Assembly (NCBI GenBank): GCA_030035585.1
Contig: CM057460.1
Span: 130,184,714-130,248,713, forward strand
Reading direction: 5' to 3'
Origin: Dugong dugon
Taxonomy: Eukaryota > Chordata > Mammalia > Sirenia > Dugongidae
Length of the DNA: 64,000 nt
Below, one piece after another: positions 48,643 to 59,019 of the stretch (within the stretch, counting starts at the first letter, position 1; every line of letters starts with the position of its first letter). The translations under genes were made by a program, and so were the position numbers. Under the pieces are notes generated by a model, which was not told where the DNA came from, searched no databases, and worked only from the letters and a program-made list of their open reading frames with translations.

Positions 48643-48802
48643 AGCCTGGTCCCGTAGTGGTTAAAAGCTACAAATGCTAACCAAAAGGTCAGCAGTTCGA
48701 ATCCATCAGGCACTCCTTGGAAACCCTATGGGGCAGTTCTACTCTGTCCTATAGGGTAAAAATGAGTCGTAATCGACTTGACAGCAACGAGTTTGGTTTT
48801 GT
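48643..48802 (+). mobile_element. AfroSINE, forward
   Basis: Degenerate head then 'AGGTCAGCAGTTCGAATCCA' (B-box-like), GAAACCCTATGGGGCAGTTC and 'CGACTTGACAGCAACGAGTT'. Flanks TATCATTGGA and TATCACTGGA form the target duplication. Confidence 0.88.
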
Positions 48803-49837
48803 TTATCACTGGAATTTCGGGCATTCCTTCAACTCAGTGTAGAGCTGCCAGTGAAAGGTATGGTTGTTCACTTTTCATTTCATGCATCTCTCTCTAGCAG
48901 TTATTTCCACTTCCTCCAGGTAGAAGAGAGAAAAGATAAGGATACCCTCTCTGTCCACTTTGTTCCAAATTTGGGATTATTTTTGAAAATTCTTATGGTT
49001 TGTTTTTTTAACTTTCAAGGGTTACTTCTGGGAGATGCAGGTAGAGCCACACTAAGCCTTACCAGAAACTTTTGCTTGTATACTTGCCTGTTACCTTTTT
49101 AGGCTGATCTCATGAGGTTGAGTTCCTTTCCTAGTTTGGTTGTTAGTGGTGAAATTTTTGCTGCTTTTTTTTTTTTTTTTTTAATTTGTTGCTGTTATTT
49201 AGTTGCATACTGGTGGACAGTCTGTAACCCAGCTTCACCCATCTTTTTGCAGAAGTAATGTCAGCTTACATTTACATAATTAAAGGAGCCACTCCAATGG
49301 CTCTTACTAGACAAAGATTTGCTTCAAGGGCACTGGTTATGTTGATCTAAGCAGAGAAGCAGCAAGCAGTTTCTTTGGCTCGAAGTTTTTATGTTCTGCT
49401 TCGTCAGGCACTCCATATTATATATAACATGAGTGAGTGCAAGGTATAGTTCCTGATAAGCTTTTTGTATAATCTAATTGGGTAAAAAAAAAAAATAAAA
49501 AAAATTATCTGCACATGCACACACCTTCTGTTTTCTTTGCTGTCAGAATGTATCAGTCTTGGGTAATTATTCCTTCCCATGTTTGAAAAACATTCCCTAA
49601 GTTTCTGTTTAACTCACTTCCCTTATCTCTTCTCACCTTTTCAGCTAGGGGTAAGTGGCAGGCTCTGATCATCTCCCAGATCATAGCACCTCTTCATTCC
49701 TGCCCCAGAGCCTACTGTCTTTAGGTGCTCCTGGCTGAACAAAACTCCCTGTGCTGTTTTCCACATGGCCGTTTCTGCTTCTCTTTCAAAATCACGTCAT
49801 GTTTTCTGCTTCCCCCTTATAAAAACTCCATTAGTCA
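48803..49837. other. Intergenic, no gene seen
   Basis: Poly(T) at 49166-49184 and A-rich run at 49483-49505. No coding ORF or assignable repeat. Confidence 0.45.
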
Positions 49838-50456
49838 TGTTGTAGGAGAAAAAAAATCACAACGTTTATTAAAGCAAAAAGACCTTTATTTGGGATATAT
49901 TCCAAAAGGCCAAAGTGGGAAGCAGACAAGCATGCTGCCAGAGCCATGTCTGCCCAAGTCTGAAGAATATTACGGAATAGACAAGAGTGGGAAAAAGAAC
50001 AAGTATGCTGCCACAGCCATGTCTGCTCCAGTCCAGAGGCTATTACAGAGTCAGTAAATATTGACCTTACAGTTGGGCAAAACCATTGAAAGCTTCGCCT
50101 TTTCACAGATTGGCTAGAAACTGTGATCCTACATTTTGAATCGTCTTTCTTAACAATCATTGGTACAGGTTTCAGTAATGGACAGTGAGGAGGGTCTTCA
50201 TTGGTCCGACAAATTTTCTATTCACTAAATGCTAACAGAAGAAGATAAGAGTAAAAAGTCTTTTGTGTTCTGTTTGATTGGCTTATATGAAAGTTTCCCT
50301 AAAAGATATTTTCCAAGATTATCCTAGCTATTGTCTTTATACCTCAGGACCCAGTTGATGTGTCCCTCTGAGTCCTTGTGAGCCCTGCTCCAGCTAGGTC
50401 ACATTCTCTATTCTCAAGGACGGGGAATAAAGATTCCAATATTATTTTCTAAATCA
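49838..50456 (-). mobile_element. Solo LTR 2 of the ERV1-like cluster
   Basis: 619 bp, same family and orientation as the LTR at 47642. Flanks GTCA (49834-49837) and GACA (50457-50460) match at three of four bases. Two internal ~72-bp repeats start at about 49917 and 49989. Poly(A) signal complement TTTATT near 49885. Confidence 0.75.
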
Positions 50457-50549
50457 GACATGAGAGAAGTCAAAATCTGACTGATTAAACCACATTCGAT
50501 ATGTGTGGTTTATTGGTAGTTCCAAAAACTTTCCTAGAAGTGTTTGCTT

Positions 50550-51313
50550 TGTTGTAGGGGACAAACATCACAAAGTCTAGTAAAGCAAAAAGAAAGTTTT
50601 ATTCCACATATATTCAAAAGGGCAGAAATGGGAAGTGGACAACCATGCTGCTAGAGCCATGTCTGCCCAAGTCCAAGGAAATATCACAGAACAGACAAAA
50701 GTGGGAAAACAGATAAGCATGCTGCTAGAGTCATGTCTGTCCAAGTCCAAAGAATATTACAGAACAGGCAAGAATGGGAAAATGGACAAGCATGCTGCCA
50801 CAGCCATGTCTGCCTGAGTCCAAAGAACATTAGAGTAGGCAAGAATGGGAAAACGGACAAGCATGCTGCCACATGTCTGCCAGAGTCCAAAGAACAGTTA
50901 CAGAGCCATCAGTATATATTAACATTACAAATGCACAAAACCACTGAAAGCTTAGCGTTTTCAGATTGGCTAGAAACTGTGATCCTACATTTTGAATTGT
51001 CTTTCTTAACAATCATTGGCATAGGTTTTAGTGACAAAGAGTCAGGAGGGTCTTCATTGGTCCAACAAATTTGTATTCACTAAATGCTAACAGAAAAAGA
51101 TAAGAGTGGAAAGTCTTTTGTGTTCTGTTTGATTGGCTTTATGTGAAAGTTTCCCTGAAAGATATTTTCCAAGATTATTTTAGCTATTGTCTTTATACCT
51201 CGGGGCCCAGTTGATGTGTCCTTGTGAGTCCTTGTGAGCCCAGCTCCAGCTGGGTCACATTCTCTATTGCTCAAGGAGAGGGAATAATAACTCCAATATT
51301 ATTTCCTAAATCA
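50550..51313 (-). mobile_element. Solo LTR 3 of the ERV1-like cluster, expanded
   Basis: 764 bp, about 145 bp longer than its sisters because the internal repeat has four units. Perfect 4-bp duplication GCTT (50546-50549 and 51314-51317). Same minus orientation. Confidence 0.8.
50630..50902. repeat. Minisatellite (~73-bp units) inside LTR 3
   Basis: Units start with GGGAA at 50630, 50703, 50776 and 50847 (73, 73, 71 and about 55 bp). Each holds an A-A-G/C-CATGCTGC box, a CATGTCTGYC box and CCAA(G/A)GAA. Short in-frame ORFs across it are a by-product of the repeat. Confidence 0.85.
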
Positions 51314-51604
51314 GCTTTTAACCAAGTGAATGAATATCTATCTAACTGGCTGAATTTCAGGGAGTTTTTAGGTTGGTGGAGACATTTATTTCACCTTCAA
51401 CAAAGGCTGGCCGTTGTGAGTGGGGTACAGTAAGGTAAAAAGGTGGTGAATTCTCTGTCTTGAGGAAGAGGAGAGAATTGTTTTTTCTACCAGAGAATAA
51501 CTGAAGACCCAATTCATAGAGGTCAATTTGGGAGGAAGTAGTAGGCTCTGTATTCCCTTGGGATTCAGTGGTCTTTAGAGAACACTTAGAGAGGCTTTGC
51601 AACT

Positions 51605-51784
51605 CAAAAGATCTGAGTTCAAATTCTTGGGTGGTGATGTGACCCAGACCTGATAAGACCTTGGACTAACAAATGACTTAACATCTTTGAGTTTAGGTTT
51701 CTTCACTGGCAAAACAGAGATAGTATCCTTATAGGTTTAAGTGAGATAAACAAAATACCTATTATAATGTAGAGTGAGTGTTTG
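51605..51784 (+). repeat. MIR SINE
   Basis: GATCTGAGTTCAAATTCTTG, AACATCTTTGAGTTTAGGTT and 'AAACAGAGATAGTATCCTTA' in forward MIR order. Confidence 0.7.
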
Positions 51785-51794
51785 ATAAACAATA

Positions 51795-51963
51795 AAACCA
51801 AAATCAAACCCATTGGAGTTGACCCTATAGGGACAGAGTAAAACTGCCCATAGGGTTTTCAAGGCTGTAAATGTTTATTGGAGCAGACTGCCACATCTTT
51901 CTCCCTGGAAGCAGCCTGGTTAGTAGCCAAGCGCTTAACCATTGTGCAACCAGAGCTCCTCTA
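51795..51963 (-). mobile_element. AfroSINE, reverse
   Basis: Left tail CAAACCCATTGGAGTTGACC, right head CGCTTAACCATTGTGCAACC. Perfect 10-bp duplication ATAAACAATA at 51785-51794 and 51964-51973, made in the MIR tail. Confidence 0.9.
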
Positions 51964-51973
51964 ATAAACAATA

Positions 51974-52850
51974 GCTTTTATAAATAACTTTCCTTTAAAT
52001 TCTTAAGGGTCGAGAAGCCTCTGGTTAAGCACGTGGTGTGAGCTAAAGGGTATATAATGGCAATCTCCAAATTTGAGAGGGTCTGGAATTAATTTTTTAA
52101 CAGCAGCAATATTATAAATGATGGCTAGGGTTCCGTCTAGGTGCTCAGATGTCTATTTAACCTATTATAGTCCTGAAGAATTTTGCCATAGGCAAGGTTG
52201 CTGTTGGCAGTACAGGCAGACTTCCGGGGCAATGTCTTAGTTGCACAGAGACCTTCATAAATATTTTTATAAGATAATGAGCTCAGGATGCACATGTGAA
52301 ATTACAGCAGCAGTTCTCCCTGATTCTTAGTCATGGGATAAGGGACTCCCCTTACTCCTAACTTCTGTTGGGTATCAGCAGTGGGGACTCAAGCCCCTAT
52401 GGATGGCTTCCCTGGCAGAGGCCCTGGGGAGGATAGGAACCGTGACGGGTGAGTTTGGTGAGAAGGTGTAAGGGGGATGTACCTCCTCACCAAATGACAA
52501 GGATTTCAGGAAATCAGGGAGTGAAGAAGAGGCATGATTCCTACATGTGCCTCTTCTTTCCAAGGATCTCAAATTTGGCCAGTTTGTTTTTCTCTACTGT
52601 CGGCACCTTATGACGCTTACAAGTCTCCCTCCCTTGAAAACTAACATTGAGGAGAGTACAACTTCTCCTTGGCCTGCTAGTCCCACAAACCACTCAGCAC
52701 TTTGGTTTTCTAATAGATTTTGCTGCTAGTACTGATGCAAAATATACAAAATGTAATTTAAAAAAAAAGACTTCCTTTTTTAGAGCCATCCTTCCTCTTT
52801 TCTTAGAAACTAAAGGAAAAAACCCACAAAAGCGCACAGACTGAGCATTC
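51974..52850. other. Intergenic, nothing recognised
   Basis: No coding ORF or nameable repeat. Confidence 0.45.
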
Positions 52851-52854
52851 AAGG

Positions 52855-53182
52855 GATAGAATGACAAACTTCAACTACAGTTCAGAGAATAATTCAACAA
52901 TTCTCTTGAATGACTCAACTCTGCTGTTGTAGCATGAAAGCAGCCATAGATAATACATAAATGATAATGCATGACCATCTTGCAAAAAAACTTAATTTAT
53001 GGGGACTGAAATGTGAATTTTATATAATTTTTATGTGTTATAAAATATTCTTCTTCTTTTTATTTTTTTCAACCATTTAAAAATGTAAAAGTCATTCTCA
53101 TCTCTAGGGCTGTAGAAAACCAGGGAGCAAGCTGGATTTGGCCCACAGGGCCATAGGTTGCTGACCCTTGCTATAGGTCATC
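52855..53182. mobile_element. Ancient hAT-type non-autonomous element
   Basis: Matches a well-known mammalian hAT (Charlie-type) MITE: 'CTCAACTCTGCTGTTGTAGC', then GAAAGCAGCCATAGATAATA, and the end 'GCTGGATTTGGCCCACAGGG' ... GGTTGCTGACCCTTGC. Subfamily not assigned. Confidence 0.65.
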
Positions 53183-53700
53183 ATCCCTCAAACCCCTCAC
53201 TATAAACAAAAATCAACTAAGGGCCTAAAGAGTTAAAATGTATTTTTTAAAATACTCTTTTTAGGCGGCAGTTCCTATTTATATCCACTCATTTAATGTT
53301 TACTCAATGCCTTAACTGGAACTGGCAATGTGTTAGACACTTGGAATACAGTGAGGAACAGCATAGTCTCTATCCCTAAGAGGCTTACAGTATATGGGGG
53401 GAGAAAGATACATAAGTATGTTTACCAATAATAATAAAAAACTATGTCAAAATACAACGCCAAGTCTCACTGTTGGTAACTGTGACACTGATCATTTTGT
53501 AATTCTTACGTACTTTTCCAAAACAAACGGGCTACACAGGACTGGTGCAGTATTATTATTAGCACAATTTCAAAACCTATAGGATAAATTAAGGTTTAAA
53601 AAGTTTTATTTTAGTACTTATTAATTATCCCGTTTAGCAAATTGGAGAAGCGTGTATGACTAGTACAGTAACCACTATGCTACTAGCAGCAGAAGTGTTT
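53183..53700. other. Upstream flank of the promoter
   Basis: 53285-53400 has a weak old LINE-like pattern. The rest is unique; no gene. Confidence 0.4.
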
Positions 53701-53750
53701 CAAGGGTCACATTTACTTGGAGATAGTCACGAACGGTAGAAAGGAGCGGT

Positions 53751-53770
53751 GCATGTTGGGACCTGTAGTT
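53751..53770. promoter_or_regulatory. ZNF143/THAP11-type site
   Basis: GCATGTTGGGACCTGTAGTT closely follows the vertebrate ZNF143 (Staf/SBS) consensus, a long motif common near CpG-island promoters. It lies about 870 bp upstream of the DMXL1 ATG. Occupancy is inferred. Confidence 0.6.
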
Positions 53771-53963
53771 TCCACCAGAACAAGGACTCCACAACTCCGG
53801 TAATAATGCACTTTTAAATTTTCTGTCCCAGCTGTCATATTAAGCCCCAAATTAACGCATAACTGGATAACTCTCCCCTCATTCTTGGATCATTACGCTT
53901 CTGTTTGGCTCATGATATTCAACACTCAGAAGGACAGCGTGCTCGCTCACAAGCTTCAAAGAG

Positions 53964-54019
53964 ATTGGTCTGCACTCAATAGTGGGCAGAGCCCTATATA
54001 GACTGGCGCTCGGGATTGG
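53964..54019. promoter_or_regulatory. Inverted CCAAT boxes and TATA-like element
   Basis: ATTGG at 53964-53968 and 54015-54019 are inverted CCAAT (NF-Y-type) boxes; CTATATAG at 53994-54001 is TATA-like. They sit 100-150 bp upstream of the GC-rich island. Functional use not proven. Confidence 0.45.
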
Positions 54020-54108
54020 CCAGTTTCGTTTAGACGAGGCGTTTTCATATCCACTTAGAAATATGTATACTGTGGTTAAAAAAAAAAAAAGGTCGTTCAG
54101 CACAGATG

Positions 54109-54118
54109 TCTCGCGATA
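54109..54118. promoter_or_regulatory. TCTCGCGA promoter element
   Basis: TCTCGCGATA matches eight bases of the palindromic TCTCGCGAGA element found in many TATA-less housekeeping promoters. It is at the left edge of the CpG-rich segment, so a start site near 54110-54200 is plausible. Confidence 0.55.
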
Positions 54119-54451
54119 TTTCGACCAAAGCAACCTAGAAAGGCAGAGTGAGCGACTGAGGCTAGTGGGGGGTGGCGGGCACCGGGGCCGGGAGGAGATC
54201 CGTCAGCCAGGCAGGGCGAGCGAGGGCTCTCTGCGCCATTTCGGCTCGGTCAGAGCCAACTGCCCGGGCCCAGAGGAGGTGTGTGGACGGCGCGGCCCTC
54301 CCTGCCAGTGAGTCGGCCCTGAGTCGCGGCCGGTTACTCGACCCAGATCCTCACCTGGGCCCACGCGGGCAGTGACAGGTGCGCGGCGGAGCGCGGCACC
54401 CCGCCCGCTCGCTGGCCCGCCCCCTCCGGGCCTCGCCCGCCGGGGTTCGGG

Positions 54452-54607
54452 ATGAGCTGCTGGACGCAGCTGAACGGCTCTGGCTTCTGGTGCTCGTCAC
54501 TGCTGCGGCCGCAGCCAAAGAGTGGCCGCCGCCCCTGAAGGAAGGAGAGAGGGAAGCGACCGCTGACCCCGGGCATGAGCCGGACGCAGTGTCTGCTGCG
54601 GGACTGA
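54452..54607 (+). promoter_or_regulatory. Two upstream ORFs in the presumed DMXL1 5' UTR
   Basis: uORF1: ATG 54452, 28 codons, TGA 54536-54538. uORF2: ATG 54575, 10 codons, TGA 54605-54607, nine bases before the main ATG and in its frame. They matter only if the transcription start lies upstream of them, which the CpG island suggests but the sequence cannot prove. Confidence 0.5.
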
Positions 54608-54616
54608 GGCGTCGAC

Positions 54617-54703
54617 ATGAACCTGCACCAGGTGCTCACCGGAGCCGTGAATCCCGGCGACCACTGCTTCTCCGTGGGCAGCGTCGGCGATCAGAGCTTC
54701 ACG
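54617..54703 (+). CDS. DMXL1: DMXL1 first coding exon (29 codons)
   Basis: Encodes the extreme N terminus of DmX-like protein 1, a very large WD-repeat protein related to DMXL2/Rabconnectin-3-alpha that works with WDR7 and ROGDI-type partners in regulating V-ATPase assembly on endolysosomal membranes (family knowledge). The peptide starts MNLHQVLTGAVNPGD and ends GSVGDQSFT. The N-terminal Asn and CFSVG favour DMXL1 over DMXL2, from memory of both. Start choice: ATG at 54617 has G at -3 and A at +4, and an in-frame TGA at 54605-54607 excludes an upstream extension. The exon ends ACG|GTGAGTG after a complete codon (phase 0). Later exons lie beyond 64000. Q-S-F near the end may differ from the human residue; this needs alignment. 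No frameshift or stop. Confidence 0.92.
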
Positions 54704-55751
54704 GTGAGTGGGGGAGGCTTCCTTCCGTGTCGCAGAGGCGAGAGCGCCTCACCGCCCCTCTCTGGTTATCCTGCCAACCGCACGGGGATCCCCAGTCACC
54801 TCCACCGAGGTGCCTGGCCGCCTCGGACCGGCCGGGACCTTTGAAAGCGAAGAAGGCAAAAACGTTTCGGTTGTTGAGTACCTTACGGAGCCTAAACTCG
54901 GAAGTCCTAGTGTTTTGTAGAAATTTTTGTTTGTTTTTATTCTGTCTTTCTTGAGTCGGGGTAGTTTGCCAGAGTCGTTTATCCAAAAAATTTTTGTTGA
55001 GTAACATGTTGGAGGCTTATCATTACCCTACTTCATACTCCCGATTTATCAGGTTTAGAAGGAGTTGAGATTAGTTTCATATTTGATTCTAAGATCAAGC
55101 ATTGTTGTAGCTAAAAGGAGTAGGTGTGTTAAAACAATTAGTAATTGTTAACAACTATCGCTGAGTAAAATTATCATGAAAACGGTGTCTTTCATTTATT
55201 TTTCTTCAAATTCACTGAGGAATAACTTTGAAAAGAAAAAATATTTTTCATAAATAACTCATTCCTGCCATCCTTTGAATTCCATATGTAACTACAGTTT
55301 AGTAGTCCAAGGACACTTTTATTTATTTTAGGTTGTTCAAATTGATTACTAAAAGTTGCAGTACTGTTTTTCAGTGTAAGTCCTACATGCTAGGTGTGAT
55401 AATTCCAGGTTAAGGTTTCCTGAAAGTGACACTGGTCTTCCCCAGAGAGTGGGAGGAAGAGGGCCCCAAACTTCTGAATACTTCAGTATAGTGACATTTT
55501 CTGCCTTATACTATTTATAATAATTAAAAACTGTTAGTCAGTTCCATGTGATACCCTTTAAACATAATAGTAATGGTTTTATACTACAACTGCTGTAGAG
55601 GTATCTTTAGTTGTGATTAAAAGTTTAATTTTATATAAGTGAAACAAAGTAAACAGTTTAACAGATGGCCCAAGTTTAGGAGTCTTAAATTTCTAGTCTT
55701 TCTACCTTTTGACCTTTTTTGTGGACTTTGTCAGTGAGAGTGGTAATAATC

Positions 55752-55950
55752 CCATTGCCATTGTGTTGATTCAGACTCTTAGCGACCCTGTAGGACCCAA
55801 CAGGACAAAGTATTGGAAACCATAGGGTTTCCAAGACTGTACTCTTTACAGAAGCAGACTACCACATCTTTCTCACACAGAGCGGCTGATAGGTTCAAAC
55901 TGCCGACCTTTCAGCCGACTGCTTAACCAACTGCGCCACCAGGGCTCCTT
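55752..55950 (-). mobile_element. AfroSINE, reverse
   Basis: Tail ATTGCCATTGTGTTGATTCA at left; head TGCTTAACCAACTGCGCCAC at right. Small internal duplication around ACCCAACAGGACAAAG. Confidence 0.88.
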
Positions 55951-55964
55951 CAGAATAAATAATA

Positions 55965-56130
55965 ACCAGAAAAAAACAAAAACCGATTGCCATGGAGTCG
56001 ATTCCAGCTTATAGCGACCCTAAAGGACAGAGTAGAACTGCCTCACAGGGTTTCCAGGGAGCTGCTGAGTCCAACTGCCAGCCTTTGGGTTAGCAGCCAA
56101 ATGCTTAACCACTGCACCACCGGGGCTCTG
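55965..56130 (-). mobile_element. AfroSINE, reverse
   Basis: CCGATTGCCATGGAGTCGAT ... AATGCTTAACCACTGCACCA. Perfect 13-bp duplication AGAATAAATAATA at 55952-55964 and 56131-56143. Two reverse SINEs in 380 bp. Confidence 0.92.
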
Positions 56131-56471
56131 AGAATAAATAATAGTCACCATTTAATGCCTGAATTGTACTTTTAGAGCTGTGCACCCAAGCACTTTACTT
56201 TCAAATACAGATTGTACCTCCCCTGTAGAGGGCAGTATCTCATACACAGTTTAGTTTGCGTTAGCTTGAATATCCTGGAGGAGAAGAGGCTCTGAGGGTC
56301 TCTGAGCAGCTGTAGTCTCCCTGTAACTGGACATTGCTCTTGGCCTTTGGCTGTTTAAAGGGGGGAAGTAAACAGCATCCTAAGGAGGTTTTCCTAGTGA
56401 AATAGGATGGTGACATTGCTTTTTCTGACACCTCCTAAAGTTATGTGAATGCTTTCTGCAATGTAAATTTT

Positions 56472-57385
56472 TTTTTTTTTTTAATATTTTGTTGTACTTC
56501 AGGTGAAGGCTTACAGAACAAACAGTTTCTCATGTAACAGTAGTACACATGCTGTTTTATGACTTTGGTTAACAACCCCACAACATTTTAACCCTCTGAA
56601 TTCTCAGCTTTTTTTTTTTTTTTTGGTGAAAATACACATAGCCAAAGATACACCATTTCAAAACTTTTTACGTACACATTTAAGTGACATTGACTATGCT
56701 CTTCCAATTGTGCTGCCATTCTTACCCAAGATGAAGGCTTACAGGACAAAATAGCCTCCCATTTAACAGTTACTACAAATGTTGCCCTATAACAATGGTT
56801 AACAATCTCACAACACATTAACAGTATCCTTACTCAACTTGTGTTCCTTATCATCAGCTTCCTTGTCCCCCTCTGCCTTCTGGCCCTTGTCACTGGACTC
56901 CTGTACCTCGTTAGTCTCATTTAGTTTTACCAGGCTGTCTACTCCCAGGCTGAACAGTGAACCTCGAAGGTAACTTCACCTCTGAGCTGAAAGGGTGTCT
57001 GGGGGCCATACTCTTGAGGTTTCTCCAGTCTCCTTTAGGCCAGTAAATCTGGTCTTTTTTTTTTTTTTTTTTGTGAGTTAGAATTATGCTCTACATCCTT
57101 CTCCAGCTCTGTCCAGAACCCTCTGTTGTGATCCTGGTCAGAGCAGTCAGCGGTGGTAGCCGGGCACCATCTAGCTGTACTGGACTCAGTCCGGTGGAGG
57201 TCTTGGTAGCTGTGGACAATTAGTCCTTGGGACTAATCTTTTCGTTGTATCCTGTTTTCTTCATTCTCCCTTGCTCCCGAAGGGATGAGACCAGTGTAGT
57301 ATCTTAGATGGCTGCTCACAGGCTTTTAAGACCCCAGACACTACTCACCAAGGTAGAATGTAGAGCATTATCTTTATAAGTAGTG
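56472..57385 (-). mobile_element. Composite L1 3' end, reverse
   Basis: Bounded by a perfect 17-bp duplication TCTGCAATGTAAATTTT (56455-56471, 57386-57402), so one insertion. In sense direction: L1 3' UTR (57385-56729), a copy of the CAA-tail-type L1 3' end (about 56728-56626) with a poly(A) run (about 56625-56609), then a second L1 3' terminus (56608-56490) with a final poly(A). The two L1 termini share the CTGTAAGCCTTCA block. Confidence 0.72.
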
Positions 57386-58016
57386 TCTGCAATGTAAATT
57401 TTAAGAACTTTTTGTAAGGCTTTCAGAATGTAAGCAATGGTGTGTGCTTCAAAGCATGTATATAATATGCTGACCTATTTATACACCTGGATGTGCCCCT
57501 CTATGAAACCTTAGTGAATGCCTCTGTTATTTTTAAGGAGAGTTAATGTGCCATCCCACATCATCATGTAGTTTGTTCCTCAGTTCTGCTGAATTTTAAA
57601 GCCCATTTTCATAGGCCAGGATCTAATCATCTCTCACCAAGCCTGCTGGAGATTTTTCTCAAGTTTCTGAAAGCATTCCAGTAAATAATGGAAATACAGA
57701 TTTTTTTTGTTTAGTGTAGAGATCCCAGCTGTTTTTAATTTTGGTATAGTTTAAGGGATAAGCAGTCATCTTCTTCCTTTGCAGCCAATCCATCTCTCCC
57801 TCTTTAATATTCAGTCGATAAGTTTTTGCAGTGTTTCCTGGACACGATACACACTGTAAATTTATCTCTCTTGAAGTTCCTGTGTTTGTTTGTTACCTTT
57901 CATGCTAAAAAGCAAAGTCTGTTGTATGCTCTTTGAGTTTTGTTTTTAACCTTGATTGTGACTTGACTTGTCTTTGATAGAAAGATAGCAAACATTGAAG
58001 GTAGATGGTATGTGAA

Positions 58017-58212
58017 AAACAAAAAAACCCAAACCTGTTCTGACTCATAGCGATCCTATAGGATAGAGTAGAACTTCCCTATAGGGTTTCCAAGGCTGTA
58101 ATCTTTATAGGAGCAGAGTGCCACATCTTTCTCCCGAGGAGCAGCTGGTTGGTTTGAACTGCTGACTTTGGTTAGCAGCTGAGCACTTAACCACTGCACC
58201 TCCAGGACTCCT
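58017..58212 (-). mobile_element. AfroSINE, reverse
   Basis: CCTGTTCTGACTCATAGCGA at left, AGCACTTAACCACTGCACCT at right. Duplication TAGATGGTATGTGAA (58002-58016) / TAGATGATATGTGAA (58213-58227). Confidence 0.92.
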
Positions 58213-58720
58213 TAGATGATATGTGAAGGCTAAAAAAATTGACCTAAAGTCCAGTTTTACTTGCTGTAGGGACATGGAATCTTCCTTTCCTCCTTGGAGA
58301 ATTCTTTTATCCCTCCTGGTACTTTATGCCTTCTCTGAAGTCCTGTGTTTGTAATTCCTCCCTTTGCATGTTTGCAGTAAATTCACCAGTTCTTGCTTTG
58401 AAAGATTACAGGAAATGAGATCCTATTTTCTGCATAGTCTGACAGCTTTTAAATTGAAATAAAATTGAATGCTAGTTCTCATGGATTCTAGATTTTAAAA
58501 TATGAAATTGCTCATGCAGGTTAGTATGTCTAAGTACTGTACTAGATACTTTTTTTACTGCTTAGCAGGAATCAAACTATTTTCACTTTGTTTTTCTTAG
58601 TAAAAAAACTTCTAGTAGGCAGTGACTGTATCTCATGCCTTCAAATCACTTTATTTACACTTTTATTATATCATTAAGCAGTTTTGTCTTATGTGTGTAT
58701 CTGTCTTTATTGTGAGCGTC

Positions 58721-58915
58721 AACTTCTGGATGGCTCTGTGGTTAAGTGCTCGACTACTAGCCGAAAGGTTGGTGGTTCGAACCCACCCAGAGGCGCTTCC
58801 AAAGACAGGCCTGGCGATCTGTTTCTGAAAGGTCACAGCCTTGAAAACCCTATGGAGCAGTTCTACTCTGCACACACTGAGTTGCCATGACTTAACAAGA
58901 ACTAACAACAACAAC
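58721..58915 (+). mobile_element. AfroSINE, long-body variant
   Basis: tRNA-like head (GGATGGCTCTGTGGTTAAGT; B-box GGTTCGAACC), a body GGCCTGGCGATCTGTTTCTG / 'CAGCCTTGAAAACCCTATGG' that matches the RTE 5' UTR, and a tail ACTTAACAAGAACTAACAAC. Confidence 0.88.
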
Positions 58916-59019
58916 AAAAGAACAGTGAGTGATTGGAGGGAGTGGTGATACCTTTTAGTAGCATCTACCTGGATTTGATTTCTAGGTTAGCCCCTTATGG
59001 TTGTATATCCAGGGCAAGT

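Larger units (their letters stand above)
54105..54860 (+). promoter_or_regulatory. DMXL1: CpG island / promoter of DMXL1
   Basis: The only strongly GC- and CpG-rich stretch in the window, in sharp contrast with A+T-rich neighbours. It covers the presumed 5' UTR, exon 1 and the start of intron 1. ORFs of 100-190 codons across it in several frames reflect the lack of stop codons in GC-rich DNA and are not genes. Confidence 0.85.

Noticed and set aside
50630..50902. CRISPR-like array of regular repeats
   Set aside because: Units are contiguous ~73-bp tandem repeats without spacers, inside an LTR of a mammalian genome.
47642..51313. One provirus with two LTRs and internal genes
   Set aside because: Sequence between the LTRs shows MIR and SINE copies, no gag/pol/env similarity, and each LTR has its own flanking duplication.
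53879..54133. Reverse ORF suggesting a divergent gene at the DMXL1 promoter
   Set aside because: 84 codons with no recognisable protein; no donor site or second CpG block to support a bidirectional gene.
54379..54954. 191-codon ORF across the CpG island
   Set aside because: It overlaps the DMXL1 exon in another frame and crosses its splice donor. Proline/arginine-rich translation of GC-rich DNA without similarity I recognise.
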